Below, in pieces: positions 7,470 through 16,715 of a stretch of DNA of 64,000 bases; positions within the stretch are counted from its first letter, which is position 1; each line of letters begins with the position of its first letter. Below the pieces are notes generated by a model. It searched no databases. It was given only the letters and a program-made list of their open reading frames with translations, and had not been told where the DNA came from. The stretch spans positions 125,112 through 189,111 of the forward strand of contig VXQT01000034.1 of assembly GCA_009838915.1 (NCBI GenBank), read 5' to 3'. The translations under genes and the position numbers were made by a program. This DNA is from Chloroflexota bacterium (GTDB lineage: Bacteria; Chloroflexota; Dehalococcoidia; Bin125).

Positions 7470-7921
7470 TGGGCGGCATCCGAGCGGATGGCGTTGATCA
7501 CGCCGTCACCGCTGATTGCCTGATCGGCGGGGATGATCACGATGCCGGTTGTGATGAAGCTGTTGACGTTGTCGTCTGCGCCGCCGACGACGACGAAGTC
7601 GCCAGGCTCAATGCCGTCCGTCCAGATCGGCAGCATCGCTTCAACAACGGCATCGCCGCGGAACTGGACGGTGCGCAGGTTGTCGCCGACGCGCACGATC
7701 CAGTCGTTGCCGGATCGCTCGGTGACGAAGCCGCTCAGACCACCGCGGGGCGCGCCGTCGCCGCCAATACGTCCCTGCAGGCTCCCGTCGTAGACGCGGA
7801 TCACTTCCTGGCGGTCGGGGGCTCCCCACTGGAAGCCCGCACCGAGCGCAGCACCGAAGACGACGGCGGCGATCGGGATGATCAGGAGCCTGGATGTGAA
7901 GCCGCTAAGTCGTTGTCGCAC
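7466..7921 (-). CDS. Exported/membrane-anchored beta-domain protein, partner of 6963-7469
   Basis: 151 residues from a GTG start. Residues 10-30 (SRLLIIPIAAVVFGAALGAG) form a signal anchor. The mature part repeats the logic of its downstream neighbour: GLSGFVTERSGNDWIVRVGD, TVQFRGDAVVEAML, then GIEPGDFVVVGGADDNVNSF, as in DUF5666/OB-like domains. The two genes overlap by 4 bases and form an operon. Function unknown; likely extracytoplasmic. A palindromic repeat lies just upstream and separates this unit from the aldehyde oxidoreductase gene. Confidence 0.55.
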   Translation of the reverse strand: MRQRLSGFTSRLLIIPIAAVVFGAALGAGFQWGAPDRQEVIRVYDGSLQGRIGGDGAPRGGLSGFVTERSGNDWIVRVGDNLRTVQFRGDAVVEAMLPIWTDGIEPGDFVVVGGADDNVNSFITTGIVIIPADQAISGDGVINAIRSDAAQ

Positions 7922-7961
7922 GGGTGGAATCTGGTCCTGTTCGTGCTTGCCTGGGCGTGCC

Positions 7962-8010
7962 GCCCTCTGTCCCTACGGGACATCTCCCCCGCTCCGCGGG
8001 GGGAGAGGGA
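7962..8010. repeat. Dispersed palindromic repeat, CCGCTxCGCGGGGGG type
   Basis: CCCTCTGTCCCTACGGGAC, then ATCTCCCCCGCTCCGCGG, then GGGGAGAGGGA. Two nested hairpins. Related copies occur at 15787-15842, 16716-16790, 51845-51927 and 54100-54188, all between genes. Confidence 0.7.
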
Positions 8011-8056
8011 GACAGCTCTGCTACGAACCCTCCCGCCGTTGGAGGAGAGGGATATC

Positions 8057-8086
8057 AGAGAGGGCGGACCGGAGTCCGCCCTCTCT
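8057..8086 (-). terminator. Hairpin after the aldehyde oxidoreductase gene
   Basis: AGAGAGGGCGGAC (8057-8069) and its exact complement (8074-8086) flank a CGGA loop, a 13-bp stem. It sits 23 bases past the stop of the minus-strand gene that ends at 8109. The bases that follow on that strand are pyrimidine-rich (GATATCCCTCTCC). Probable terminator. Confidence 0.65.
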
Positions 8087-8108
8087 GGTTGCATCGCAGA
8101 CTGCGCCG

Positions 8109-10205
8109 TTAGACGGCGAGCGCGTCGGCCACGTCGCTGAGGCCGATCGACTCGAGCTTCTCGCGGCTGGGGAGACAGGTCTCGGTGTCCCAGTCGCAAG
8201 CGTTGAGGAAGTCGGTCTCCAGGGTTTCGATGTCGAGGATGACATCGGCCAACGGGCCGGTCTTCTGGACCGTGCCTTCGCCGCCCCACAGGCGCGGCGG
8301 GGCGAAACGCTGGCGCGGATTGTCGCCCTCGCGCACGGTGAAGGCCATGCGCAGGTTGGCGATCCGCTCGCCGGCGAGCTGCAGGTCGTCACCGCTCAGG
8401 TCCCAGCCGGTGACGGCGTTGATCCACTGCGGGAAGCGGTCGGTCGGCGCGGCCATCATGATGAACTGGCACATGCCGGTCGAGTTGGAGATGTGCATGT
8501 ACTCCGAGGCGCCCTTGTGGTGCTCGCCGCGGTTGGCGTAGTCCTTGAAGTCACGCGGAGCCGCCGGGTACTCGGGGCCGCCGAAGCGGGAGTTGCCCTC
8601 GTACTGCGTGTGGCGGGCCGGGGTCGGATCGAGCTTGTAGGTCGTCCAGTACTCCGGCTGCAGCTTGGCGTCGTGCATCGGCAGTTCCTGGCCACCGACG
8701 TCGGTGCGGAACTCCTGCGCGCGGTTGTCGCCGTTCTTGGCGTCAATCTTCTCGGCCGCGACCTTCATGCCGTCGGCGAGCAGGTCGCCAAAGCCTTCGC
8801 GCTTGCCGATCAGGTGGAGCATATCCATGATGCCGTCGTCGTTGCTCCAGGTCAGCTCGACGCCGCCGGTGTCCTCGAGGTCGATCAGGCCGTTCTCGAA
8901 GCACTCGATGGCGAACGAGATCGTCGTCCCGGCGCCGATCGTGTCGAGGCCGTACTCGTTACACCAGTGGTTGGCGGCCTGCATCATGTCGATGTTGGCC
9001 GACAGGTTCATGGTGCCGAAGGAGGCCACGGTCTCGTACTCGGCGCGGTGCGTGTTGACCGGATACTTGAACGAGCCCTTCTCGTGCTCTGCCTCTGCGA
9101 GGCCGGGCGTGACGGTGCCAAACGGCGACTCGATTGATTCGGCGCCGCAGGCCATCGGGCAGCGCCAGCAGCCGTAGCTCTTGGCCGACTTGGGCACCAT
9201 TTCGCCCTGGCGGTTCTTGCGCATGGCGACCGGACCCTGGTCGGTCATCTGGATCTCGTCGTAGTCGTGGGTCATGCGGGTGGCGTTAAAGACCGGCCCG
9301 GCCATGGAGTTGACTTCCGGGAAGACATCGACGCCGACACCGCCCCAGTTGCGCACGGGCGAGTCGCCGTTGTGCGCGGAACCGGTGCTGATTCCGGTGG
9401 TGCCGAAGGTGGCGAAGAAGTCGCGCAGGGGAGCGATGAACTCGTCGCGGGACTGTCGGGCCAGCGCACGAATCTCGGTGTCTTGCGACTGCAGGTTCTC
9501 GCGCGGGGTACCGCCGGCCTTGACCACGACGGCCTTGACCTTCTTCGAGCCCATCACCGCGCCCACGCCCGAGCGGGCGGCCAGGCGGCCGTGCTCGTTG
9601 CAGATGCCGGCGAGGTACGAGAGCTGCTCACCGGACGGGCCGATGCAGGCAACCGACGTCTTCTTGCCGTACTGCTCCTTGAAGGCGTTCTCGACCTCGA
9701 TCGCGCCCATGCCCCAGTACTCTGAGGCGTCCTCGATCGAGACGTCATCTCCGTCGATCAGGATGTAGACGGGCTTGTCGGCCTGGCCGTAGAAGAGGAT
9801 GCCATCCCAGCCGGCGAACTTGAGGTAGGGACCGAAGTCACCGCCGCAGTTGGCGTCGCCCCAGCCGCCGGTTGAAGGACTCTTGCAGACGGCCTGGAAG
9901 CGGTTTCCGAAAATCGGCGTGCCAGTCAGCAGACCGGGAAGCAGGCCGAGCACATTGTCGGGGCCGAGCGGGTCGGCGCCGGCAGGGATGCGGTCGAAGA
10001 GCAGGCGCGCGCCGATCCCATAGCCGCCGAGGTAGTCCTTGTACATCTGCTCAGGGATGTCCTCCCGCTCGACGCTGCCGTCGCCCAGGCGGACGTTGAT
10101 GATTTTGCCGTTGTAGGCGACCTCGTCAGGACTCCATTGCTTGTCGGCGAACGGGTCGGTCGCTTCCGGGGCGTCGCCGTTCTCGGCGCCGGGAACATTG
10201 GCCAT
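8109..10205 (-). CDS. Aldehyde:ferredoxin oxidoreductase (tungsten/molybdenum enzyme)
   Basis: 698 residues, slightly longer than the ~600-residue family norm. The AOR N-terminal domain begins at about 29 (VAYNGKIINVRLGDG), after a ~28-residue acidic extension. The [4Fe-4S] ligands are Cys346, Cys349 and Cys353 (CWRCPMAC) and Cys579 in NSTGMCQF, matching the CxxCxxxC...C pattern. Family members oxidise aldehydes, or reduce acids, with a bis-pyranopterin W or Mo cofactor and pass electrons to ferredoxin. The ATG follows AAGGAAG by 6 bases. The gene stands alone between a terminator-like hairpin and a divergent transporter gene. No ferredoxin subunit is adjacent; the NuoI-like protein at 31297 is a distant candidate partner. 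Confidence 0.92.
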   Translation of the reverse strand: MANVPGAENGDAPEATDPFADKQWSPDEVAYNGKIINVRLGDGSVEREDIPEQMYKDYLGGYGIGARLLFDRIPAGADPLGPDNVLGLLPGLLTGTPIFGNRFQAVCKSPSTGGWGDANCGGDFGPYLKFAGWDGILFYGQADKPVYILIDGDDVSIEDASEYWGMGAIEVENAFKEQYGKKTSVACIGPSGEQLSYLAGICNEHGRLAARSGVGAVMGSKKVKAVVVKAGGTPRENLQSQDTEIRALARQSRDEFIAPLRDFFATFGTTGISTGSAHNGDSPVRNWGGVGVDVFPEVNSMAGPVFNATRMTHDYDEIQMTDQGPVAMRKNRQGEMVPKSAKSYGCWRCPMACGAESIESPFGTVTPGLAEAEHEKGSFKYPVNTHRAEYETVASFGTMNLSANIDMMQAANHWCNEYGLDTIGAGTTISFAIECFENGLIDLEDTGGVELTWSNDDGIMDMLHLIGKREGFGDLLADGMKVAAEKIDAKNGDNRAQEFRTDVGGQELPMHDAKLQPEYWTTYKLDPTPARHTQYEGNSRFGGPEYPAAPRDFKDYANRGEHHKGASEYMHISNSTGMCQFIMMAAPTDRFPQWINAVTGWDLSGDDLQLAGERIANLRMAFTVREGDNPRQRFAPPRLWGGEGTVQKTGPLADVILDIETLETDFLNACDWDTETCLPSREKLESIGLSDVADALAV

Positions 10206-10510
10206 GTGTCACTTCCTTCTTCTGGGTTGCTTGCTGCGCGCCGTGCGCATTCACACGCTGGGTCCGATCGTTCCGCCAGGTGCGACGCAGTCCACGCAGA
10301 ACTGCCGCCGACCACTGCAGAATCTCCAACAGAGTAGCGACTCCCTGCTTTGAGCGCTACGCAACACAGCAGGCTGCGCTTTGAGCGGTCCGGCGGGCAT
10401 TGAGATATTTCGCGTAGCGCGAAGCGTTATCTGGGCGTAGCCTTGGCCTGGTTGCCGTGAGGATGCGGCTGCGCTCCAGTGTTCGCGGAGCAGCCTGTCT
10501 TGCAGGTGGT
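10206..10510. promoter_or_regulatory. Divergent intergenic region, aldehyde oxidoreductase / MFS
   Basis: About 305 bases between two divergent genes, so both promoters should be here. GCTTTGAGCG occurs twice (10345-10354 and 10379-10388, approximately), and TTCGCGTAGCGCGAAGCG near 10408 is a short imperfect palindrome. I see no convincing -35/-10 pair, RNA gene or ORF with a good ribosome site. Confidence 0.35.
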
Positions 10511-11926
10511 ATGAGACAGATACGCCAGACATTCGCCGCGTTCGTCGTGCGCGACTTCCGCTTCATGTGGGGCGGATCGCTGTTGTCGGTGACGGCGTTC
10601 ATGACGTCGTTCTCCCTGATCCCCTCGGTCGCCTACGAGCTCACCGGCAGCTATGCGGCGGCGGGCATCGCGATGCTAGGTTCAGGTATCTCGCAGACGC
10701 TGCTGGGACCGATCGGCGGCGTGATCGCCGACCGCTATCGCAAAAAACCGCTGGTCGTCGCGGGGCAGGCGATGCCGGGGGTGCTGCTCGGTGCGCTGGG
10801 CGCGCTAATCGTGACGGACCTGATTTCGATCCCGCTGCTGGTCCTGGCGACGCTGGTGATGGGCGCGGGCTTCTCGCTGATGGGTCCCGCGCGTCAGGCC
10901 TGGACCGGATTCATCGTGCCGCGCCGGCTGCTCCCCAACGCCGTCGCGTTGCAGCAAATGTCGATGAACACCGGCCAGGTGCTCGGGCCGACGTTGATCG
11001 CGCTGTTCGCCACGTTCATGGTGCTCGAGGGACGCAACACGGGCATTCTCTTCCTGCTTGTGGCGTCGTTCTTCGCGATCGTCGTGCCGCTGACCGCGTC
11101 GATCCGCACCGAGGGTCCGGCCACACCCGTCGAGCAGCGGCGGGCCATGCGGGTGGAACTGGCCGAGGGGTTCCGCTACCTGCGCAGCAATCCGCGGCTG
11201 CGCATCCTGTGGGCCTACTTCCTCCTGATCGTCGCCTGCGGATGGGGCTTTCAGACGTTGCTGCCCGGCGTCCTGGCCCAGGAGTTTGGACGCGCGCCTA
11301 CAGATGTTGGGCCGACGTTCCTGATCTTCGGCGTGTCCTCGCTGGCAATCAACATCGTGTTGGCCGGCGCGGTGTCCGGGCGCTGGGCCTGGCCGCTGTT
11401 GATGATCATGGGTCTGGTCATGGCGATCGGGTTCTGGCTCGTCGCGATCGCGCCGAGTTACGGCGCATTCCTGATCCTCGGCGCATTCATCGGCACCGGA
11501 CGCTCCGGCACGATGCTGGTCAACCAGTCGCTGATGATGGGCAACACGAAGCCCGCCTACTTCGGCCGGGTGATGTCGTTCGCGATGATGGCGTTCGGCT
11601 TCCAGGCGCTGTTTGGACCGGTCTGGGGCGCGATCGCCGATGCAATTGGCGGGCCCGAGACGATGGCGCTGATCGGCTTCATGGCGGCCGGCGCCACCGT
11701 CTTCATGCTGTTGGGCTGGCTGCGGACCCGAAACCTGCCGCTCGAAGCGGGCACCGCCGCCGCGAGCATGGGCCGACGAACGGGTGTGGACGTGCAGCGG
11801 CCCGAGCCGTCGGCGGGCGAATCACCGAACGGCATTCAGTCGCAACCGGCCTTCGCCGCCCAGCTCGCCCCGGTGGTGCTGATGGAGGGCCAGAAGCCGC
11901 GTCAGGTGGTCGCCGGAGGAGATTAA
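10511..11926 (+). CDS. MFS transporter (first of three)
   Basis: About 471 residues and 12 predicted membrane helices. I place the start at the ATG at 10511 because MRQIRQTFAAFVVRDFRFMW aligns with the start of the next transporter; an ATG at 10457 would add 18 unconserved residues. The MFS loop 2-3 signature is GGVIADRYRKKP at about 69-80. The family resembles MFS_3/enterobactin-exporter-like proteins, which pump small organic molecules out by proton antiport. It ends 9 bases before the next transporter, to which it is clearly paralogous (shared SLMGPARQ, LLPNAVALQ and YFGRVMS segments). The conserved tail LAPVVLMEGQKPR also occurs in its neighbour. Confidence 0.85.
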   Translation: MRQIRQTFAAFVVRDFRFMWGGSLLSVTAFMTSFSLIPSVAYELTGSYAAAGIAMLGSGISQTLLGPIGGVIADRYRKKPLVVAGQAMPGVLLGALGALIVTDLISIPLLVLATLVMGAGFSLMGPARQAWTGFIVPRRLLPNAVALQQMSMNTGQVLGPTLIALFATFMVLEGRNTGILFLLVASFFAIVVPLTASIRTEGPATPVEQRRAMRVELAEGFRYLRSNPRLRILWAYFLLIVACGWGFQTLLPGVLAQEFGRAPTDVGPTFLIFGVSSLAINIVLAGAVSGRWAWPLLMIMGLVMAIGFWLVAIAPSYGAFLILGAFIGTGRSGTMLVNQSLMMGNTKPAYFGRVMSFAMMAFGFQALFGPVWGAIADAIGGPETMALIGFMAAGATVFMLLGWLRTRNLPLEAGTAAASMGRRTGVDVQRPEPSAGESPNGIQSQPAFAAQLAPVVLMEGQKPRQVVAGGD

Positions 11927-11935
11927 GCTCGAACG

Positions 11936-13315
11936 ATGGGACACCTACGGGCCAGCTTTGAGGCGCTCGGAGAACGCGAGTTTCGGCTGCTCTGGTCCGG
12001 GTCGCTGTTGGCTACGACCGCGTTCATGACGACCTTCATCCTCGTCCCGATCGTGGCCTACGAAATCACAGGTTCCTATGCGGCGTCGGGTCTGGCGCAA
12101 GCCGGGATGGTGTCACAGCTGATCTTCGGGCCGTTTGGAGGCGTGCTGGCCGATCGCTACAAGAAGAAACCGTTGGTGTTGGGCAGCCAGATCATCCCGT
12201 GCATGATCATCGTGGCGACGGGCGCCCTGATCGTGGCCGATGCGATCACCATTCCCATGCTGTTCGCGTCAACGTTCCTGATGGGCGCGACGTTCTCGCT
12301 GATGGGTCCGGCGCGCCAGTCGTGGGTAGTGGAACTGGTGCCGCCGCGTCTCCTGCCAAATGCAGTGGCGCTGCAAAACATGTCGATCAACGTGGCGGCG
12401 GTACTGGGTCCTCTGGCAGCGTCGATCCTGGTGCTGTCCATGGGGCTGAACTCAGGCGTCCTGTATCTGCTTGTCGCCGCGCTGTTTGTGGTGGTCGTGC
12501 CCTTGACGTTGATGATCCGCGGCTCCGGTGCCGCGACGCCGAAGGAACAGCGCAAGGCGGTGTTCTCGGAGATGGCGGCCGGCCTGAGCTACATCACGAG
12601 CCGTCCGCAGTTACGCAGTTTGTGGCTGCTGTTCATCGTGGTCGTGGTGACCGGATTTGCGCTGCAAACGCTGATTCCGGGGCTGTTGAGTCAGGAATTC
12701 AACCGATCGGAGCAGGAGGCGACGCTGATCGCGACGATCTGGGGGGTCACCGCGTTGCCGATCAACATCGTGCTCGCGGGCATGGTCGGAGGACGCTTTG
12801 CCTGGCCGTTGCTGTTCCTTTCGTCGGCGTCTCTGGCAGGCGGCATCTGGCTGACAGCGGCTGCGCCGAGCTTCGCGGTGCTGCTGATCGTCTCCGGCGT
12901 CGCGGGCGGCGCGCGCTCAGCGGTCATGCTGCTGAATCAGGCGATCCTCATGGCCAACACGCGGCCAGAGTACTTCGGCCGGGTGATGAGCTGGGTATTC
13001 ATGGCCTTCGGCGTGCAAGGCCTGCTGGCGCCCGTCTGGGGGATCGTGGCAGATAGCATTGGCGGTCGGGAGACGCTGTACGTCGTCGGGCTGGCGCTCT
13101 TGGCGGCCACGGTGCTGATGATGCTCTCGCGGGCGCGTACCCGCCATATCCCACTCGAGGTCGGCACCGCCGCCGCCTCCATCGCCGCCGAACAGCCGCC
13201 CGAACCCGAGGCCGCCGCACGCGGGCCGCTCACAGCCCCCAGCCCCGCCGTCAGCCCCCTCTTCGCCGCCAGACTCGCCCCTGTTGTGTTGATGGAGGGG
13301 CAGAAGCCTCGGTGA
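11936..13315 (+). CDS. MFS transporter (second of three)
   Basis: 459 residues, 12 helices, paralogue of the upstream gene. Loop 2-3 reads GGVLADRYKKKP and the C-terminal half keeps YFGRVMSWVFMAFG. It ends in the same LAPVVLMEGQKPR tail as its neighbour, so the duplication covered the whole gene. The stop overlaps the GTG start of the third transporter by 4 bases (GTGA), implying coupled translation. Two paralogues side by side may work separately on related substrates or as a heteromer; the sequence does not decide. Confidence 0.85.
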   Translation: MGHLRASFEALGEREFRLLWSGSLLATTAFMTTFILVPIVAYEITGSYAASGLAQAGMVSQLIFGPFGGVLADRYKKKPLVLGSQIIPCMIIVATGALIVADAITIPMLFASTFLMGATFSLMGPARQSWVVELVPPRLLPNAVALQNMSINVAAVLGPLAASILVLSMGLNSGVLYLLVAALFVVVVPLTLMIRGSGAATPKEQRKAVFSEMAAGLSYITSRPQLRSLWLLFIVVVVTGFALQTLIPGLLSQEFNRSEQEATLIATIWGVTALPINIVLAGMVGGRFAWPLLFLSSASLAGGIWLTAAAPSFAVLLIVSGVAGGARSAVMLLNQAILMANTRPEYFGRVMSWVFMAFGVQGLLAPVWGIVADSIGGRETLYVVGLALLAATVLMMLSRARTRHIPLEVGTAAASIAAEQPPEPEAAARGPLTAPSPAVSPLFAARLAPVVLMEGQKPR

Positions 13316-14733
13316 CTACCGAACATAGGCAGTCAGTCGCCTGGTCTCCAACGCCACCAGTAGAGCCATCGGCTGAGCAAGGCTTGTGGGCGACTCGCGG
13401 CTATCGCTGGCTCTGGTTGGTGTCATTGTTGCTTGGAGCGGGATACGGACTAACGATGTCGACCCAGAGTCAATTCTGGGATGAGATTGATTTCTCATAC
13501 TCCACAATCGCCTGGATTGGTCTCGCCAACGGACTGGGGATTATTTTGGGTTATCTCGCGGCGGGCTTGCTCGCAGACCGGCGCTCGAAGCGGATTCTGA
13601 CTTGTTGGTGCGCGCTGGGCTTGACTGCGATGTCGGCAGTGGTCGCTCTGCTTGCGTTTGGCGACCTGTTGCGAGGCGATTGGTTCTACTTCGTCGCCGC
13701 CTTGTTCGGGATGATCCATGGTGTTGCCACGGCCGTGGTGTTGGGTTGGATCGGTGAGCTCCTACCTCGCAAGCTGATTGCCAAGGGCGTGGTGGTGTTG
13801 AGCTTCTCAAGTATCGCGCATGGAATCTTGCTCTCGTTTCCCGCAGTGCTATTGATGGATCAGCAACACGCTACGCTCGCTCTCTTTACGATTGCATCTC
13901 TGCTGTATCTGTCCGCGGCCCTTTCCACCAGAAGAGTACCCACCGCATCTGTGCCCAGCCTTCAAATCGACTCGGCACTGGAGGGATTGAAGTCAGCGGC
14001 TGCTTACATGTGGCGAGATACCAGGATCCAGACTCTCTGGATCTACTTCCTGTTCGCAGGGATACTCTCGATCATCCTGCACTTCGCGTTGACCGACTTG
14101 CTGTTGACAGAGAGTGACACTGGTCAGCTCACGTTTTCTTTAGGCCTCATTGCCAGGGGTTTGGCGGCTGTGGTTGCGACAATATGCCTGGTGTACGCGA
14201 TTAGCGGTCGCAATCGCTGGAGAGTGTATCTCGCCGCTTCTGCTATCGCCGGCGTCACTGTTGTGATTACGTCCTTTGTATCGAGCTACTTGTTGCTGAT
14301 TCTCTTGTTCATCCCGCAGAGCGCGGCAATGTCAGCGGCGGTGTTGGCAAGCGAGGCCCTTGCCATGTCCGCAACACGTAGGGAGTACTTCGGGCGAGTT
14401 GCCGCGTTGCTGTTGTTCGCCGGCAACATACTGTTCTTCGCTTCGGGATTCATCGGCGGGTTCCTCCGTGACTGGTTCGATGGTCGCTGGCTGGCCTTGG
14501 CTATCGGTGTCATCCTGAGCCTCGCTGCTGTGTGGCTTTACCGCCGCTGGCGAGGCTTCCGTCACCTGCCGGACGACCCTGATGAGCCTCAGGTTAAGTA
14601 CGGGAACCTGTCTCCGATTGCGGCTCACCTGACCGGCCACTTGGCGCCGCAGAAGCTCGGTACCCCTGACACATCCTCCTTCCCGACGAGTGGGAACCGC
14701 GATGGGCAACTCTCGGGCTCAAGCCCGGAATGA
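13312..14733 (+). CDS. MFS transporter (third, divergent, lower GC)
   Basis: 473 residues from a GTG that overlaps the previous stop. About 12 predicted helices; loop 2-3 is AGLLADRRSKR at about 83-93. It is only distantly similar to the two upstream transporters, and its DNA is visibly richer in A/T, with codons such as TTG, TCA, GGA and ATT where the neighbours use CTG, TCG, GGC and ATC. This hints at separate acquisition, although the tight overlap shows it is now read with them. REYFGRVAALLLFAGNILFF parallels the YFGRVMS segment. Substrate unknown. Confidence 0.8.
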   Translation: MTTEHRQSVAWSPTPPVEPSAEQGLWATRGYRWLWLVSLLLGAGYGLTMSTQSQFWDEIDFSYSTIAWIGLANGLGIILGYLAAGLLADRRSKRILTCWCALGLTAMSAVVALLAFGDLLRGDWFYFVAALFGMIHGVATAVVLGWIGELLPRKLIAKGVVVLSFSSIAHGILLSFPAVLLMDQQHATLALFTIASLLYLSAALSTRRVPTASVPSLQIDSALEGLKSAAAYMWRDTRIQTLWIYFLFAGILSIILHFALTDLLLTESDTGQLTFSLGLIARGLAAVVATICLVYAISGRNRWRVYLAASAIAGVTVVITSFVSSYLLLILLFIPQSAAMSAAVLASEALAMSATRREYFGRVAALLLFAGNILFFASGFIGGFLRDWFDGRWLALAIGVILSLAAVWLYRRWRGFRHLPDDPDEPQVKYGNLSPIAAHLTGHLAPQKLGTPDTSSFPTSGNRDGQLSGSSPE

Positions 14734-14761
14734 AGCTTCGTTCACTTCCTGCATTTGCCGA

Positions 14762-15736
14762 CTAGTCCGCCTGGGCGAGTTCTCCGAGGAAGGCGCGGGT
14801 TCGGGCGATGTGGGACTCCGCGTCTTCCTCGAGCACGACGATGGCGGCGAGGAGTTCGTCGACCCCGTAGTCGTCGTGCATGGCGCGGACGCGGTCGCCG
14901 ACCTCGGACTCGGAGCCGGAGACGATCAGCGCGTCGGCCATGCGGTCGGTGAAGTCGGTACCGGCGGCCTCGTCGTAGCCGGCGTCTTGCAGCATCTGCG
15001 AGTAGTAGGGCAGCCGCTGGTAGAAGCCGAATTGTCGCTTGGCGGCGGAGCGGATGGCGTCCTCGTCCTCGCTGAGGATGATCGGCGTGTGCACGACCAT
15101 CGCGGGACGGTCGCGGCCGGCCAGGTCCGCGCCGGCCTGCTGCGCCGGCAGCGCGACGTCGCGGATGTATGGCAGGGGCGACATCCAGGAGATGCCGCCG
15201 GAGGTGATCTCGCCGCTCAGCGACCAGGCCTTTTCGCGCAGGGCGGAGATCATCGTCGAGACCTGGGTCGGGCCGCCGGGCAGTTGGGCTCGGGCAGTGA
15301 TCAGCTCGCCTTCGTGGTTGACCTGGCCCTCTTCGAGCAGCGCCCGGCAGACGGTCACGTACTCGCGCAGGTGCGAGAGCGGCTTGTGGAACGGGATGCC
15401 CCAGGTGCCCTCGATGGCCGGCTTGTGCGAGGGGCCGAGGCCGAGAATCAGGCGTCCCGGCGCGAGCTGGTCGACGGAGGCCGCGCCCTGGACCATGGAG
15501 ATCGGGTGCCGCGGGTAGGTCGGCACGATCGAGGTGCCGAACGTGATCCGTTCCGCGCCGGACAGCGCCGCGCCGACAAAGACGGCGAACGGATCTGGGG
15601 CCGGTCCGCCGACGGTCAGCCAGGCGGTGTCGAGGCCGTCGCGGTCGGCGGCGACGATGCCGTCGATCAGCGCGGGCGCGCCCATCATCTGGATGTTCTG
15701 CAGGGCGATGTGGACGCCAATGCGCATGTTGTTCAT
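14762..15736 (-). CDS. Luciferase-like (LLM class) flavin/F420 oxidoreductase
   Basis: 324 residues. I choose the ATG at 15736 (MNNMRIGVHI), with AGGAG 10 bases upstream; the frame stays open further upstream but reads antisense to the next gene. The bacterial luciferase-like TIM barrel is shown by RHP at 76-78, the QLAPGRLILGLG turn (90-101) and the length. Family members use F420H2 or FMNH2 for oxidoreduction or monooxygenation. The missing 'SGGR' form (here APGR) is common in F420-dependent Chloroflexi and actinobacterial proteins. Its upstream neighbour is a metallo-beta-lactamase-fold hydrolase on the same strand, a pairing repeated at 18494-20470. Confidence 0.85.
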   Translation of the reverse strand: MNNMRIGVHIALQNIQMMGAPALIDGIVAADRDGLDTAWLTVGGPAPDPFAVFVGAALSGAERITFGTSIVPTYPRHPISMVQGAASVDQLAPGRLILGLGPSHKPAIEGTWGIPFHKPLSHLREYVTVCRALLEEGQVNHEGELITARAQLPGGPTQVSTMISALREKAWSLSGEITSGGISWMSPLPYIRDVALPAQQAGADLAGRDRPAMVVHTPIILSEDEDAIRSAAKRQFGFYQRLPYYSQMLQDAGYDEAAGTDFTDRMADALIVSGSESEVGDRVRAMHDDYGVDELLAAIVVLEEDAESHIARTRAFLGELAQAD

Positions 15737-15786
15737 GGGGTGGTACTCCTGTTGCTGCGTCTGTGCATGGCAGGGTAGTCGTAGGC

Positions 15787-15842
15787 GGGGAGCCCCCCTC
15801 TGCCTTGGGCATCTCCCCCCGCTTCGCGGGGGGAGAGAGGAT
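15787..15842. repeat. Dispersed palindromic repeat, CCGCTTCGCGGGGGG type
   Basis: CCCCCCTCTGCCTTGGGCAT, then CTCCCCCCGCTTCGCGGGG, then GGAGAGAGG. A strong CCCCCCGC/GCGGGGGG hairpin in the gap between two minus-strand genes. Confidence 0.75.
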
Positions 15843-15852
15843 CCGTGGAAGC

Positions 15853-16695
15853 CTACGCGTAGACCGAGCCGGGGGTGTACTCGATCCGCTTGGCGCCTCG
15901 TACGCCGTCGACGAACTGGGCGCCTGTAGTGTCGTGACCAGGAAGCAGCCAGGCGTCGCGGTCGGCGGCGATGCTGCCGATCCTGGCGATCGAGTTGTTC
16001 CAGGCTTCCTTGTCCATATCGATGGGCGAGTTGGCCGGCGGCGGGCCCAGCGTGTCGTGGAAGAACATCGCGTCCGAAGTGAGCAAGACCCAGCCGGTCT
16101 CGTCCAGCCTGGCCAGGATGCCCATCGTGCCGGGCGTGTGACCGGGCAGCGAGATGCACCACAGATCCTTCGCAATCTCCTGCTCGCCGTACATCAGCAT
16201 CTGCGGGGCGCGCGAGACGAAGTTCCAGTCCGCGCGGATGAAGAACTCATCGGCGTCGGAGACGTTGCTGACGACGTGCCGCCACTCGTCCTCGTGCACG
16301 ACGATCGTCGCGCCGGCATCCTCGAACAGTCGCAAGCCTCCCGCGTGGTCGGCGTGCAGGTGACCCTGGATGACGTGGGAGAAGTCCTCGGGGCCGAGGT
16401 TGCGCTCTCTCAGCACCGCCTCGAGGCAGACCTCCGGCGTGACGGCGCCGAGGTTGAGCATCTGCAACCACTCCGGCAGCCACTCTTCCGCCCACGTGGG
16501 AGCGATCCCGGTCTCGAAGAGGATCCGCCCCGAGTCGGGATGTTCGATCACGTAGGACAGCGCGGGACACTGGTACATCCCGTCGACGACGTCGCCTTCA
16601 AACCGCTCCGGCTCGCGTCCCAGGGAGGGATCGAACAGCGCCGCCATCGGCATGGGAAAGGTGCCGAGCTGGAGACCGTAGAGTTTGATGCCCAT
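15853..16695 (-). CDS. Metallo-beta-lactamase-fold hydrolase (lactonase-like)
   Basis: 280 residues from the ATG at 16695, which follows GGAACGGAG. The zinc motif is HLHADH at 112-117, with His186 (LPGHTPGT), Asp208 (TSDAM) and His254 (LPGHDT), so both metal sites are complete. The N-terminal part (LYGLQLGTFPMPMAAL) and the spacing resemble the N-acyl-homoserine lactonase branch (AttM/AiiA-like), which opens lactones. Other glyoxalase-II-like hydrolase roles remain possible. No signal peptide, so cytoplasmic. The luciferase-like oxidoreductase downstream on the same strand may make or use the ester or lactone it cleaves; a dispersed palindromic repeat lies between them. Confidence 0.85.
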   Translation of the reverse strand: MGIKLYGLQLGTFPMPMAALFDPSLGREPERFEGDVVDGMYQCPALSYVIEHPDSGRILFETGIAPTWAEEWLPEWLQMLNLGAVTPEVCLEAVLRERNLGPEDFSHVIQGHLHADHAGGLRLFEDAGATIVVHEDEWRHVVSNVSDADEFFIRADWNFVSRAPQMLMYGEQEIAKDLWCISLPGHTPGTMGILARLDETGWVLLTSDAMFFHDTLGPPPANSPIDMDKEAWNNSIARIGSIAADRDAWLLPGHDTTGAQFVDGVRGAKRIEYTPGSVYA

Positions 16696-16715
16696 CGTGG
16701 CGCTCCGTTCCGGCC

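Noticed and set aside
10567..11961. 464-codon frame overlapping the first MFS transporter in another frame
   Set aside because: Arg/Ala-rich shadow with no helices, whereas the MFS frame has 12 helices and family signatures.
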